The notes under the pieces were generated by a model that saw only the letters and a program-made list of their open reading frames with translations, did not search any database and was not told the DNA's origin. A program made the translations under genes and the position numbers. From the NCBI RefSeq assembly GCF_947179165.1, contig NC_077248.1, forward strand, positions 16,034,256 to 16,098,255: DNA of 64,000 bases. Direction: 5' to 3'. The stretch is from Solanum dulcamara (Eukaryota > Streptophyta > Magnoliopsida > Solanales > Solanaceae). Of this stretch, positions 48,649 to 60,744 are shown piece after piece. How positions within the stretch are numbered: the stretch's first letter is position 1; every line of letters begins with the position of its first letter.

Positions 48649-48975
48649 TTAATTGATAATGACATTCAAGTGAGAAGTGACACAGAGAAATGCAGTCTCA
48701 CTACATGGGATAGTAAGGGCTCCCATTGGATAATCAAATTGGTATTCCTCCTCTGCATGCCTTAGCAAGTCTTGAAACGAAGGATGCTTCAAGCAAGAGA
48801 CGGGAACCACAAATCTATGCATATTATAATGGTTCTCTCCAACATAAACTACCATGTGACCCTTGGGAACATCTCTTAACTTTGTAGGTGCTGATGAATT
48901 GGTTGCAGTTGATCCTTGCCGGAGAAGAATATTGTGTTTAGCATGATGAAAGATTGTCTTGAGATGATTCCTCAT
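48649..48975 (-). CDS. SAUR-family auxin-responsive protein
   Basis: A single-exon ORF of 108 codons. The first ATG is at 48975-48973 ([11 protein letters not shown]). The same frame is open 8 codons further upstream to a GTG but has no ATG, so 48975 is the start. The SAUR core follows: [50 protein letters not shown]. SAURs are small short-lived plant proteins induced by auxin; many inhibit PP2C.D phosphatases and so activate plasma-membrane H+-ATPase and cell expansion (family knowledge). A TATA-like ttatatatatag lies at 49057-49068, about 85 bp upstream of the ATG. It belongs to a more diverged subgroup than the two SAURs to its right. No lesions are visible. Confidence 0.93.
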   Translation of the reverse strand: MRNHLKTIFHHAKHNILLRQGSTATNSSAPTKLRDVPKGHMVVYVGENHYNMHRFVVPVSCLKHPSFQDLLRHAEEEYQFDYPMGALTIPCSETAFLCVTSHLNVIIN

Positions 48976-49068
48976 GATCGATGGACTTATCTTCGACACT
49001 TATATATAGATGATAAGAGTGCTGCAAGAAATTGATAACAAGCTTCAAGTGATGGCTTATATATATAG

Positions 49069-50639
49069 TAGCTTTGCGAAAGCGTGGGACCAAAATTCAC
49101 TCTAAGAGAGCTATGTTTTCTCCCCCCAACTTGCTGGTGTAAGTTTCTTTTGATTTAACTATACATTGATGGCATAGAACATAGTTTCCTGCTCAAAACC
49201 ACGTACTTCTACTTTTGAGCATTGTGAACATAACCCTCAATTATTAATTTCAAGATTGATTTCTCACCTGTTGTCACAATGACATATTAGTTGTTCATCC
49301 TGACATATCTTCCCTACCAATTTGCATATGTTTTTCTCTACATTTCTTCTAAAGAGCACATCTCCTATAGGTACAACTACATGTGATTTTGAGGTGATCA
49401 TTTAAATTTATTCAGATACTATTCTGGTTTAGGTTGCTATATGTATTCAATATTCAAAATCATTGATAACAAGTTGTTAACTGTCCTCATATGACTTCAA
49501 ATACCTGTTATTCATCATTAATCTTGTACTTAGTGACAAAGCTTTGCTTTGTATTATAAATGTAATAAACAGTTATTCTTCAGCGTGCCTTAACATATAA
49601 CATCAGATCTTGATGCCTTTATTTGCTACTTTAACTACTGCTATTGTTATGGGCTATGGATCTACTTTAAGTACTATGTGATGAGGGAACGCGACTATCA
49701 AAATCAACATCTGATCTCATATTTCACTATAAATAGGCTTCTATCTATAGTGACAGTGGACTCTATCTATTGTTGTACATGATTATTGTGGCAGAGAGCT
49801 CTATTTGGGGTAAGATAGAAGATTTTTTTTAATTAACAACACATTTGTGGCATAGCACATAGTTTGCATGAGCTCGAAACAGTGTACTCCAATGTCGAAT
49901 CAGTTTCTTCTTTAATTATTTCTTGTCTATTTGATAATTTATTGTTTTTTTGCAACTTATTTGAAGAACATGGACCCATAAGGCATATTTGGGGCCTTTG
50001 TTGTTTGGTTGTAGTTCTTGAATACAACTATCTTTTTTCGCCCTGCTTCTCTACTTTTGTGAAATATCTCTTTTTGGCCATCAATGAATAAATTAAGATT
50101 GATTGTTAACCTGTTATCACAACGACTATCAATGTTCAATCATTGATAACAAGTTAACTGTCCACATCTGATGTTATTCATGTATTTAGTCATAAAGATT
50201 TTCTCTGTGTATAAAAAAAATTGCTTTTGTTTGTCTTAAGATACAACAATATCAGCTTTTAATGCCTTAATGATTTCACTTGTACGTCCTACCTGAAAAT
50301 AATGCATTATTCCAACAATCTTAAAAAGGCTCCACTTGTTCATATGCAATTTACTGAATTTTCAATGCTATAATATGAATCTTGATGATTCCACTAGTAA
50401 GTAGGATAGCGCAATTGCAATTTTATAGCAAATGATTGATTCTCCATGCAAGGAAATTATGCAAGTAAGTGAGTAGTGTCGAGCAAGTAGGGTAAAGTTG
50501 TTGGATAGGAAACAGGAGAAAATCCTATATATCATGTCATATGACAGAATCTCTTGTTCTTAATAGGGAATTGAGGTTACCAAGATGCTGAATTGGATCA
50601 ATAGTTACACTTTTACAAGAAAATATCTACAATGTCAAG
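49069..50639. other. SAUR intergenic region with repeated blocks
   Basis: There is no supported ORF. The recurring blocks are gcatagcacatagtttgcat (about 49850), related to copies near 49175, 50950 and 53440, and the pair cagagagctct plus aagatagaaga (about 49795-49820, again at 50882-50930). They are best read as pieces of duplicated SAUR units. Confidence 0.6.
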
Positions 50640-50860
50640 TAAGGTGAGGGACTCTGTAATCTATAACAAGCTGACAAGCTTCAACAACATACATAATGGT
50701 ACAGATTGAAGAACTAGAATTGTACACCTTTATTAATTAGTAATGAAATGACATTCAAGTGAGAAGTGAATGGTTGGAGGAGTTACTTGATTTATTTGTA
50801 GTAGCATGCCAACAGTATGGGACCAAAATTCACTTTAACGAAACATGACAGTGAACTCGA
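50640..50860 (-). pseudogene. SAUR remnant without coding region (3' end fused to promoter)
   Basis: Positions 50690-50780 match the 3' end of the SAUR at 48649, including tggtacagattgaagaact, the cctttattaatt stretch and gacattcaagtgagaagtg, which spans the last codons. At 50812-50835 the sequence is already like the promoter side of that gene (gggaccaaaattcacttta against 49085). So the coding middle of about 300 bp is missing. An aatctat (DST-like core on the minus strand) is kept at 50658-50664. Confidence 0.7.
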
Positions 50861-52358
50861 TTGCTCAACATTATTGTAGCAGAGAGCTCTGTTTGCTCCC
50901 CTACTTGTTGCTCTAAGATAGAAGAATTTTCTTCTGATTAGACAATACATTTACAGCACAACACATAGTTTCCAACTCAATTATTGCTTCTCTAATTTCT
51001 GTCGCGACAAAATTTACTATATTTGCAGCAGTCCTTGCTGGTAATTGATGGAAGTTCCCTACAAGCAAAATAATATGGGTTTTTGATAGTTATCAAAAGG
51101 TTTTACAGAAGAATTAGAAATCAAACAAATGAGATTGTTGGCTGCAATACTGACCTTCCGCAACATTTTAAGCAAATCCAACAGTATCTTGTTGCAAACT
51201 ATCTATGCATGTATAATAATTCAGTCGTGTTTGTCTTACTTTCCTTTATAGTCCGTTTGAAAAAAGAATGTGTCTTTTATTTTTTGGCAACCCATTAATT
51301 CTAACTTCCACGTGTCATGCTTACGACCAAAAGATTAAATAACATTTTGGTGCCTACTACGTATCTTTAGTTTAAGACTATAAGATTCAAAACTTCATTT
51401 TACTTTCTTAAACTCCATGTCAAGTCAAAATTAGACAAACAAATTGAAATGGATGAAGTAATTTATTGCTTGTTGTGACATATCTGCCCTACCAATTTGG
51501 GGTATTTTCTTTCTCTACATTTCTTGTCAGAGCACATGTCCTATAGGTCTCAAGTACATGTGAATTGTGATGTATCATGTCATTATAGATTATCCCGTTA
51601 CTACTATTTTATAGCAGGTTGGCATATGCCTGAATCTCCAATCATTGATAGGAAGTTTTTCATTCCTGTGGCCTTTTTGTTAACTGTCCACATGTAACTT
51701 GAAAGTTATCAAATTCATGCATATAATCTTGTATTTGGTGATAAAGATTTGCTCTGTGTTAAAAAGTAGTAATAAACAGATTTTCTCTGGCTTGCATTAA
51801 GATACAGCATCAGATTTTGATGCCTTAAATCTGCTGTATGAGATTGAGCTAGTTTAACTATTGGTATTCCTCATATTTCTTCATTTACTGACTGATCAAT
51901 CAAGATTTTCATGAACAGATTAAACAATCATCCTAATATAACTTCTACTTTCCATGTGAAATACATATATAAAAGCCGCGAGATATATAGAGCTTCATAT
52001 CAAAAGACTATTAAATTGACTGAAAACTAAAGCCTAGATTGCGTGTCTTAAGATACCACAGGATAGCTTCTAGTATTAATGCTATCGAACTTTTTACTCT
52101 GTGCTTGTGGAGAAAAGAAGGTTGAAGTGCACAAGCTCTCTGGTAACTGTGGTTGTAATATAGAAGAATAAAGGATAGTTTCACAGATAAAAGAATTTGG
52201 CTATCCATTTTAAACATAAAACAAACAATTGTACAGATTTCATTTGTATAGTTTGCTTGAAAAATATGTACATAAGTTTACAACTCTTGCTTAGCAAGAT
52301 GAAAAACCAAAACTGAAAATTCCTAGCTCAAAATTATCTGATGTCTAGAACACATACT
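50861..52358. other. Intergenic sequence of the SAUR cluster
   Basis: No supported gene. It includes another copy of the catatct(g)ccctaccaattt / gagcacatgtcctata block (about 51478-51550). The 3' flank of the next SAUR lies at 52220-52358. Confidence 0.55.
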
Positions 52359-52649
52359 TCATAAACTCAACCGAGAAGTCACATAGAAAAAATCATCCTC
52401 ATTGCAGGGTATTGTTAGACCACCCATCGGGTGATGAAATCCAAACTCTTCTTCTGATTTCCGTAACAAGTTCTGGAAAGAAGGATGGTGCAGGTACGTT
52501 ATTGGCACCACATATCGTTTCTTTTCTCTCTCACCTACATAAACTACAAAATGTCCTTTTGGAACATCTGAATGATTTCGTGTAAGAACAGATTGCATTT
52601 TGTGGATTTGCTTGGCACTGGCAATCATAGGTAACAAACGAAACCCCAT
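52359..52649 (-). CDS. SAUR-family auxin-responsive protein
   Basis: A single-exon ORF of 96 codons from ATG 52649-52647. It starts [15 protein letters not shown], typical of the SAUR19/20/21-like group. The core reads [51 protein letters not shown], and it ends VTSRLSL. It probably promotes auxin-driven cell expansion by restraining PP2C.D phosphatases (family knowledge). It is roughly 75% identical to the SAUR at 55598 by eye, and their promoters share a block of about 120 bp. A TATA-like tatataaata lies at 52711-52720 on the minus strand, about 65 bp upstream of the ATG. Confidence 0.95.
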   Translation of the reverse strand: MGFRLLPMIASAKQIHKMQSVLTRNHSDVPKGHFVVYVGEREKKRYVVPITYLHHPSFQNLLRKSEEEFGFHHPMGGLTIPCNEDDFFYVTSRLSL

Positions 52650-52704
52650 GACTTGTTGATATGTAATTATTGGCTTGTTTAGATTGAAAAATTTTGATGT
52701 TTGA

Positions 52705-52830
52705 TCTGGATATTTATATAGCTGCTAACATACATTGCCACCCCATGTCAGCTGTTGTTATGGCCTATGGGTTGTGGGCCGGGGGAGGGTTATCTCACAT
52801 GGCTTTCGTTATAAAGTTCAATAAAAAATG
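52705..52830 (-). promoter_or_regulatory. Conserved SAUR promoter block
   Basis: A TATA-like element at 52711-52720 is followed, further upstream on the minus strand, by a block containing ccaccccatgtcagctgtt and tcacatggctttcgttataa on the plus strand. The same block stands upstream of the SAUR at 55598 (about 56020-56140). Conservation in both copies suggests shared control. I did not find a clear TGTCTC auxin box in it. Confidence 0.6.
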
Positions 52831-53799
52831 CAATATATTCAATAGTACCCTGTTAATGCATCAGTGTGAAGTGATCAAGTTTGTAGGAGTCTAATGAATT
52901 TATTCCATTATGGCCTGCATCAATTCTAGTGCTGATACCCCGGGAATAGCTCATCGTACCACGAATGCTGATCATAAGGACGAATATCAAAGTTACCACG
53001 CAGAACATCTGGAAATGGTGTTAAACAACATGTGGCCTCCATACTTCACTATAAATAGGCTTCTGTTACTTCATAAATCATAGACCTTTGCTTATAAGGT
53101 GCAGTTGGCTTCATGGTTTCAAATTAAAGTCGAAATGACTGCATGAATTTTTGTGTTAAATTAACTGCACACATGCATGTGGCCCTGTTATTTCCACTTT
53201 TAGTAATAGCTATTTGCTTAATTGCATCAGCTATTTCAAGACAGCCTCCAAGATGACTGCAAAACAAGTGGTGTCTGCCTGCCTAGTTGAGTAATGTGCA
53301 CATCTCTATATATAGTTTGCACGCGTGCGTTCGTAGAGGGATTTGGTCACTATATCTGTTAGTAGTTCCCAAAAATGCTGGACCCTAACGCTCTTTTAGA
53401 TGGTAGAAAATTTCTGGAACAATACATTTCAGGAATAGTACATAGTTTTGAGCGAGCTCAAACTGTCTACTTCTTAGATTCAGTTACTATTTCTTTTCTG
53501 TTTAATAGTTTATTGTTTTCTGCTACTATATCTTTTCAATGCAAGTATTATTGTTTTTTTCTCAGCTTGTGCTAACAGTTCATTGTACTTGCAGCAGCCA
53601 TTGTGCTCATTTATGATGTGAGCTTTATATAAGCATAATTTCTATGTCACTGACTGCAACTTTAAATCATAAAAGGATCATGTAGAATTATGAAACTATA
53701 CTTGCTGAATTCCATAACAATAAGTGAAGATGCAGAATTTATCACCAGAAAGTAAGATTACTTCAGTAACATGGTTGTTAATATTGTACTTGCACTTAG

Positions 53800-54092
53800 A
53801 GTCCCATGTTGATTGATAAATGAATCGGTGGTCTGTTTATATGGATTTGAGCAATCCTCTCTGAACTAGTATTTTAGATTGAGTTAGGCCTAGGTGCTAT
53901 ATCTTTACATGGTATCAGAGTCAGATTTATCTCTGTTTCGGCTCCCAACCATGGTCCAGTTGGGCCTGGAAGTGAATGGGAGAGTTATGGGTTAAAGACT
54001 CACATCAGTTGAGGAATGGACTGGTGGTCTGCTTATATGTACTTAGATAATCCTCCCGTAATGAGCTAGCTTTAATTTTGGAACTGAGTCAA
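53800..54092 (+). mobile_element. TRIM-like miniature LTR retroelement
   Basis: Two imperfect direct repeats, 53805-53909 and about 53998-54085, share the pattern ggactggtggtctgcttata, ..agataatcctc, ..tgagctagctt. Between them lies tggtatcagagtcag (53910-53924), a primer site next to a non-coding internal stretch of about 75 bp. This fits a terminal-repeat retrotransposon in miniature. The 3' repeat appears shortened or diverged and I see no clear TSD. Confidence 0.7.
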
Positions 54093-55597
54093 GATCGAGC
54101 ACATGTCCTGATCTACAATTACATGTGAGCTTGTTGTCATCATACATTATCTAAGTACTATTTGGTGCAGGTTGCTATATGCATCCAATATTGTTTATTA
54201 ACTGTCCACATGTGTATGTTATCTCATCTATCTAATCTTGTATTTTGGTAAAATCATGATTTGATTTGTACTATAAAAGTAACACTAAACAGATTTGCTT
54301 CAATTTTTTTGAGTATTTGGCTGATCAACTTAAAGTCATTTTGTACTTATAATAAGCCCCAATAAATAAGTGGATTTATTTGAATGGACTTATTTTAATC
54401 AACTTATAAGTTGAAAATAGGTTATAAGTAAAAAAAAAAAAAATTACGCTGCACCTACTTAAAATGTGCTGTATATATGCTTGAGCTAGTTTAATAAATG
54501 TGCTGTATATATGGTTGAGCTAGTTTAATTAGGTTCTTTTATATCCCTTATTTTTCTCTATCTACTGACACATTATTCTAGATCTTTCACAGTTTTAATA
54601 AACATTTGAACACGACTTCCAGTTGTCATGAAAAATGTTAGAGAAAGCCAAAGAAATTATGATAATTAATAAAACTGTAATGCCCATTCATACATATCAA
54701 TTAGAATCTGACATATAACCACAAAACAGAGATGCCCTCAACAGTCAAAGTAAAGAAATTTTCTAACTAACTGGTCGTTAAATGCTGATAATTTTCGGAG
54801 ATTCTTAGTAGCTCAGTTGATTGGTTAAATAAACTTTTACATTGTTGGTGAAGTTTTAAATCCACACCTTATAATCCCCTCCCCCATTTTTCCTTCCCCT
54901 ACCCCATTTCTTTTTTAAGAAAATGCTGACAATTTCTTAATTTTGCGCTAAGATGTTAAATATAAGATTGCCATTCTGTTATTTAGTGGAAAAACGTTAT
55001 TCTTATTTGTTCAACTCTTGTTGCAAGACACTGCTGTTTAATTTATTTTTTCGAAAAGAAAAAGTAAAGGAAAAATAGAAACGATAAAAGTACACAATCA
55101 AGACTAGATTGTAGAATCCACTGAGAATTATTCTTCATGCACTCTGGTTTTTTCCTACATTTGCTACTTGAATTACTAAAACTTAGCATGCAAGTTCAAG
55201 CTTATAATTCTCTTTATGCTCTTTTCCTTAAAAGCCAAAGAAGAATATATATATATATATATATATACTCGCTGTTTTTGAATTTTATGATCTTAAATTA
55301 AAGATATGTAAAATGTACTGTAATTTGTGATCTTAAACATGTCCGATGGGCTAAAAAGGAAAAAAAACATTTTTTTTTAAACGAACTAAAAAGAAAAATA
55401 GAATAAACAAATTGAAACACGGGAGTAATTCAGTCAAAAAAAAGATTGGTTATCCATTTTCAAAGTCAACAAAAATTGGTAAAGATAAGATTTGTTGAAG
55501 GTTTTGTACATAAGTTTACAACTCTTGCATGACAAGAGGAAAAAAAAGTGTTAAGTTCTAAGCTCTAATCTGAACTATAATAACATGTTGCCTCATT
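54093..55597. other. Intergenic sequence of the SAUR cluster
   Basis: A further piece of the SAUR-flank block (gagcacatgtcctgatctac, ctatttggtgcaggttgct) lies at 54095-54190. Two copies of atgtgctgtatatatg.ttgagctagttta lie at 54466-54528. There is a (TA)n run at 55245-55266. No supported gene. Confidence 0.55.
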
Positions 55598-55894
55598 TCA
55601 TAAAATGTTCAATTGAGAAGTCACATCAACAAATGCATCCACATTGCAGGGTATTGTTAGACCATCCATTGAATGATGAAAGCCAAATTCTTCTTCTGCT
55701 TGCGTTAATAATTTCCGGAAAGAAGGATGATTCAGGTACGTTATCGGGACCACATATCGTTTCTTCTTTATTTCTCCGACATAAACTGCAAAATGTCCTT
55801 TAGGAACATCGGAATGATGATTCCTTATAGGAACAGACTGCAATTTGTAGATTTGTTTGGCACCGGAAATCATCGGTAACAAACGAAACCCCAT
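55598..55894 (-). CDS. SAUR-family auxin-responsive protein
   Basis: A single-exon ORF of 98 codons from ATG 55894-55892. It starts [18 protein letters not shown]. The core reads [52 protein letters not shown], and it ends VTSQLNIL. It is the close paralogue of the SAUR at 52359, with the same start motif and promoter block, so the two arose by a recent local duplication. The usual Pro-Met-Gly of the [12 protein letters not shown] motif is Ser-Met-Asp here, a mild departure at a well-conserved place. A TATA-like element lies at 56022-56031 on the minus strand. Confidence 0.95.
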   Translation of the reverse strand: MGFRLLPMISGAKQIYKLQSVPIRNHHSDVPKGHFAVYVGEIKKKRYVVPITYLNHPSFRKLLTQAEEEFGFHHSMDGLTIPCNVDAFVDVTSQLNIL

Positions 55895-56004
55895 GACTTA
55901 CTTCTCTTGATATATAAGTATTGGTGTTTGATGATATGATTTTGATTGATCTTAACTTCGTTAGATATCTATAAAGATTGCCTTTTTTTGTTTGGTTATG
56001 AATT

Positions 56005-56140
56005 TTGCAGTGGAGAGTTTATATTTATATAGCTGTTTGTTGCATATGTGTTGCCACCCCATGTCAGCTGTTATTATGGGCAATGGGTCATGTTCTGAGC
56101 TACTTCACATGGCTCTGGTAATATAGCTCAATTAAAAATG
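56005..56140 (-). promoter_or_regulatory. Conserved SAUR promoter block (second copy)
   Basis: It shares tttatatagctg, gttgccaccccatgtcagct, and ttatggg..atggg, then tcacatggct, with 52705-52830, at similar spacing from the ATG. Confidence 0.6.
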
Positions 56141-56411
56141 TACTATTTTTAGTTCCATTCTTTGCAAACCCCATTTGGCCAAGAACTATATATTTTTTTA
56201 GTATTCAAAGTTGTTGAAATATTAAAAAAAAGATGTTTGAAGAGTATTAATTTCAAGTGAAATAATAGTTTTCATTCATATAGCTTTAACTTCTTCGTTT
56301 ATCCAACTAATTACAATTCATGTTCAATCACAATTTACCAACTTACAGATACTTTTTTTTTCAACTTCAATTTTAATACTCATTTTTCAACTTCAATCAA
56401 ATATCGTATAT

Positions 56412-57152
56412 TTGACGAAGTCGGCGATTTCGACGGCAAAAAAGGCATATTTTGAATGTCTTTACGCTGAACTAGAAGAGAAAGGCGGGGATAGAAAGTT
56501 GTTCAGGCTAGCTAGGGCGCGGGAGAGAAGGGCACGCGATGTGGATCAAGTGAAGTGCATTAAGGACGAGCATGGAAAAATATTGATAGACGAGACCCTC
56601 ATTAAACAGAGATGACAGTCCTACTTCCATAAACTCTTGAATGAGGAAGGGGACAGAGAGATTGTGTTGGGAGATTTGGAACATACAGGGAGTCCTCACG
56701 ATTTTGGGTGTTGCAGGAGTATTACGGTCGAGGAGGTTAAGGGTGTTGTTCGTAGAATGCACTGGGGAAGAGCGATCGGACCTGACGAGGTTCCTGTGGA
56801 ATTTCGGAAGAGCGCAAGCTCGGCAGGTTTAGAGTGGCTGACTAGGTTATTTAATATCATCTTTAAGACGGCAACGATGTCCGAAGAATGGAGGTTGAGC
56901 GTAATGATCCCTCTATACAAAAATAAGAGGGATATCCAGAGTTGCAACAACTATAGAGGTATCAAGCTTCTAAGCCATACGATGAAAGTTTGGAAAAGAG
57001 TGGTGGAGATGAGGGTAAGGAGAGGCGTGTCTATTTCAGAGAACCAGTTTGGATTTATGTTGGGACGCTCAACTACATAAGCCATCCATCTTATGAGGAG
57101 ATTGGTGGAGCAGTATAGGGAGAGGAAGAGAGACTTGCATATGGTATTCATC
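56412..57152 (+). pseudogene. RTE-type LINE reverse transcriptase, N-terminal part
   Basis: The frame reads AYFECLYAELEEKGGDRKLF, ARERRARDVDQVKCIKDE, GRAIGPDEVPVEF, MIPLYKNKRDIQSCNNYRGI and GVSISENQFGFMLGRSTT. The IPLYKNK..D...CNNYRGI and NQFGF..GRST blocks are RT motifs of plant RTE-type LINEs. Stops lie at about 56613 (TGG to TGA in context) and 57078. It breaks at 57152, where the solo LTR is inserted, and resumes at 59501. Confidence 0.9.
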
Positions 57153-59500
57153 TGTAACACCCCTCAAAATCTTTCCAAAGATTCAGACCCTTCTTGTGTT
57201 CGAGAGGGGTCGAACCCGAGTATCTTGAAGTATATTCATGAGTTAAGATGAGTCTCTAAAGGACTGAGCAGTGTTAGAGGTGATGTGACCAGGACCGAGC
57301 TAAGTCCAAAAGATCCGTCGTGGCTAAGTTTAGGATGAGTTCATATAAGGGTCGACTTTTAATGACCCTATCTTTCGAAGGACGTCAATTTGGGTGGCCC
57401 ATGACCTATCAAATTAAAGGTCGTCGAGTCTTCTTTCCAACGCCACCAAGAACGTAAATTTTGGAGTTCGGAGTCAAAAGATATGACGATCCTACGATGA
57501 ACTAGCACGGCAGGAATTTCATTTTTGGCCTGGGTTGCAACTGCTGGGGATATGGACTTGGCGCTGTAAGGGCGCGACGCGCCACTATCGCGCCAGAAAC
57601 ATGCCTCAGTAGTTTGGTCTCTGGCGCGGCGCGCCACTACGAGTTGTGCAGGTTTTAGGCGTATTCAGCTTGGAGCTGCAATGGCGCGACGCGCCACTAT
57701 CGCGCCAGGTGCATTTTTAGCCTATTTTCAAAACTTTGAGGAGGGGTAATTTGGGAACTTACCCAAGTTATATATGTATTGCGCTTGGTCATTTTGGGAT
57801 CAAAATTTCCAGCTCTCTCTCTCTCTCTAAAAGCCCTAGAAGTTCCTCTCTCCCTCTCTCTTCTTCATCTTCTTCTTCTTCTCCATTCTCAACAAAGATT
57901 TGTCCCAAGAGCTTCAAGATTTGAGTCCTCCATTGAAGACCCAACATCAAGGTTTTCTCCAAGTCTTCACTAAGGTATGTAAGGCTATCCAAAACATGGG
58001 TTGAGTCCACCCATGTGCCCTACTCTTGCCTTGAAGTTAGATGTTCATGAAAATACAGTTTCTTGGTATGGTTTATGTTTGTATGAACTTTGTCTCCTAT
58101 TTATTTGATACTATATGTGTTGATGTTGTTGAGCTAAGAAGTCCCTAAAATTCTTCATGTTATTATGAGTTGATGGAGATGACTTGTTGTTACGTCTTGT
58201 TGATCTTTTTAGCCATGTGATTATGTTGCTTAAGCCAATTTCCTTAAATGTGCTATTCTATTTGAATTGTTGAGTTGAAGTCATAGAGTTGTGCCGAATC
58301 TTGAGGATATGTCATAAATGTTTAGGTAAATGAGGCTTGCTTGAGTTGATTTGAGGATGGAATTGACGAGTGGACAAAGTCCTAAATGAGACTTGCCATT
58401 ATGACTTAATTGAGTTGAAATGAGAACCGAGTTGATGAGGTGGTAATGTACCACGTGAAACTAGCCGTGAGGGCTTGTTTGAGATGATTAGAGGAGTTTT
58501 ATGAGCATGGAGTCATGGGAGGAGTATCGAGCACCGAGGCGGGCGAGAGTACAGTCCATACTCGAACCCCAGAAACTACGCCGCCAACATAGGTAGGGAT
58601 GGAACCATTAAAGTCGGATGCTTCCCTTGGGATCGAGCCGTTAAAGTCGGATGTTTCCTATTTTTATTGTCCTGAAATGATAGGACTTGACTAATCGATG
58701 GTATCCATGATTAGGGAGGCGTTCATGCCCTGGCAAGGTATGGACGGACGTGGCAACAACGTTTGATTGTTGTACTATCACCGGCTCATAGGTGATGGTT
58801 GTCGGTTAAGAGAAACTCCCATTTAGGTCTTGATAGTGCTCTGAGTCAGTTGAGTTGAGTGGTTTATGAGTTAGTCCCGTCTAAACTATTCTTGTTAGAC
58901 TTAGGACATTTGAGTGAGTTGTCCTATATTTATATATATATATATATATGTATGAGCTGAGGAGCCGAGTTGATGTTGATGTCTTCTTAATGTTGTTTCC
59001 TCCGGCCATTTTACATACTCGTACATTCGATGTACTGACGTCATTTGGCCTGCATCGTTTTATGATGCAGCGACAGGTACCAGAGATCATCAACCGATGC
59101 CCCGTTGAAGATCCACTTACACTCCCAGCTAGTCGGTGAGCCCTCCTAGTTTCCGGAGGATATTGAGTTCCTTGTATAGTTTTGTTGTTGTCGTTTCCTT
59201 TATCTTGATTGTTGGTAGCCATGGGCTTGTCATTAGCACCTTCTAGACTTTGATAGAGGCTTCATAGACTAGAGTGTGGGAAAGTTGGACTGTTATATTG
59301 AGGGGTCCTATTTTACTTGTTTTGTTGAGTTGAATATGTTTGGCCTTCGGCCCTGCAATGTGGATAGTATGCTATGGTTGACCCCTCCTTTGGGTGAGTG
59401 TGATTGAATGATGAAGTGACTGAATCAGGTGGTTCACTTGAAGGTCAGAAATGGATTTCAAGTGCCGGTTATGTCTAGGGTACCCTCCCGGGGCGTGACA
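57153..59500 (+). mobile_element. Solo LTR of Gypsy family B, inserted in the LINE
   Basis: 2348 bp with perfect TSD tcatc (57148-57152 and 59501-59505). It begins TGTAACACCCCTC and ends GGGGCGTGACA. The GC-rich modules (57555-57715), CT-repeat leader (57813-57890) and gaaatgga-type region match the LTRs of element B in reverse orientation. TATA-like ttatatatg lies at 57768-57776. It contains no internal region, so an element was lost by LTR-LTR recombination. Confidence 0.93.
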
Positions 59501-60540
59501 TCATCGACCTAGAAAATGCCTACGATAAAGTGCCATGAGAGATACTATGGAGATGTTTAGAGTCTAAAGGTGTACCTGCAGCATACATTAGGGTGATTAA
59601 GGACATGTATGAGGGGGCCAAAACCAAGGTAAGGACAGTCGGAGGCGACTCAGAGCACTTTCCAATTGTGATGGGGTTGCATCAAGGATCAACTCTTAGT
59701 CCGTTTTTATTTTCCTTGGTTATGGATGGATTGACGTGAAAAATTCAGGGTGAGGTGCCATGGTGTATGCTTTTCGCGAATGACATAGTCTTGATCGATG
59801 AGACTCATAGTGGAGTTAACGCTAAGCTGGAGGATTGGAGACAGACCTTGGAGTCTAAAGGGTTAAACTGAGTAGGACCAAGACAGAGTACTTAGAGTGC
59901 AAGTTCAGTAAGACACCTTAGGAGGTTGGCACGGGAGTTAGGCTTGGTGACCAGACCATCCAAAAGAAAAGTAGTTTCAAGTACCTTGGGTCTATTATGC
60001 AAGGCTGCAGGGAGATTGACGATGATATCACACATCGTATTGGGGCAGGGTGGATGAAATGGAGGCTCGCTTCCGGTGTGCTATGTGAAAAGAAGGTGCC
60101 TCCACAAACTTAAGGTCAAGTTCTACAAAGTGGTGGTTAGACCGGCTATGTTATACGGGATAAAATGTTGGCCAGTTAAGGTATCTCACGTTTTAAAGAT
60201 GAAAGTTACTAAAATGAGAATGTTGAGATGGATGTGTGGGCATACCAGGAGTGACAGGATTACAAATGAGGCTATTCGGGATAAGGTAGGAGTGACCTCG
60301 GTGAAAGACAAGATGTGGAAAATACGACTGAGATGGTTTGGGCATGTAAATAGGAGAGACACAGATGCTCCAGTGAGGAGGTGTGAAAGGTTAGCCATGG
60401 ATGGTTTCAGAAGAGGTAGGGGTAGGCCAAAGAAATATTGGGGAGAGGTGATTAGACAGGACATGGTGCAATTACAACTTACCGAGGACATGACCTTAGA
60501 TAGGAGGGTGTGGAGGACCCACATTAGGGTAGAAGACTAG
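59501..60540 (+). pseudogene. RTE-type LINE reverse transcriptase, C-terminal part
   Basis: It resumes with IDLENAYDKVP, then [55 protein letters not shown] and [16 protein letters not shown]. It ends [12 protein letters not shown] at a TAG at 60538-60540. The catalytic FADD box is FAND (near 59776), so even an intact frame would lack a metal-binding Asp. Stops occur near 59537 and 59739, and frame shifts near 59868 and 60070. It is a dead copy. Confidence 0.9.
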
Positions 60541-60744
60541 TTCATAGTCTCGTTATTCTTCCTTATTAGTAGGCGTATTAGCGCAATATAATTCCCTGTG
60601 GTCTGATGTCTATTATTATTTATTACTTTCATTACTTTTTGTACTTTGACTGCTCTATCTTATCTGGGTTGCTTTCATTACTTGCTTTTCTATATCGCTT
60701 TGAACTTCTCATTCTTATCTGACTTTTTTTTTGATTTTACTGAG

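Noticed and set aside
48976..48999. Longer SAUR start 8 codons upstream
   Set aside because: The codon at 48999 is GTG, not ATG. The first in-frame ATG is at 48975.
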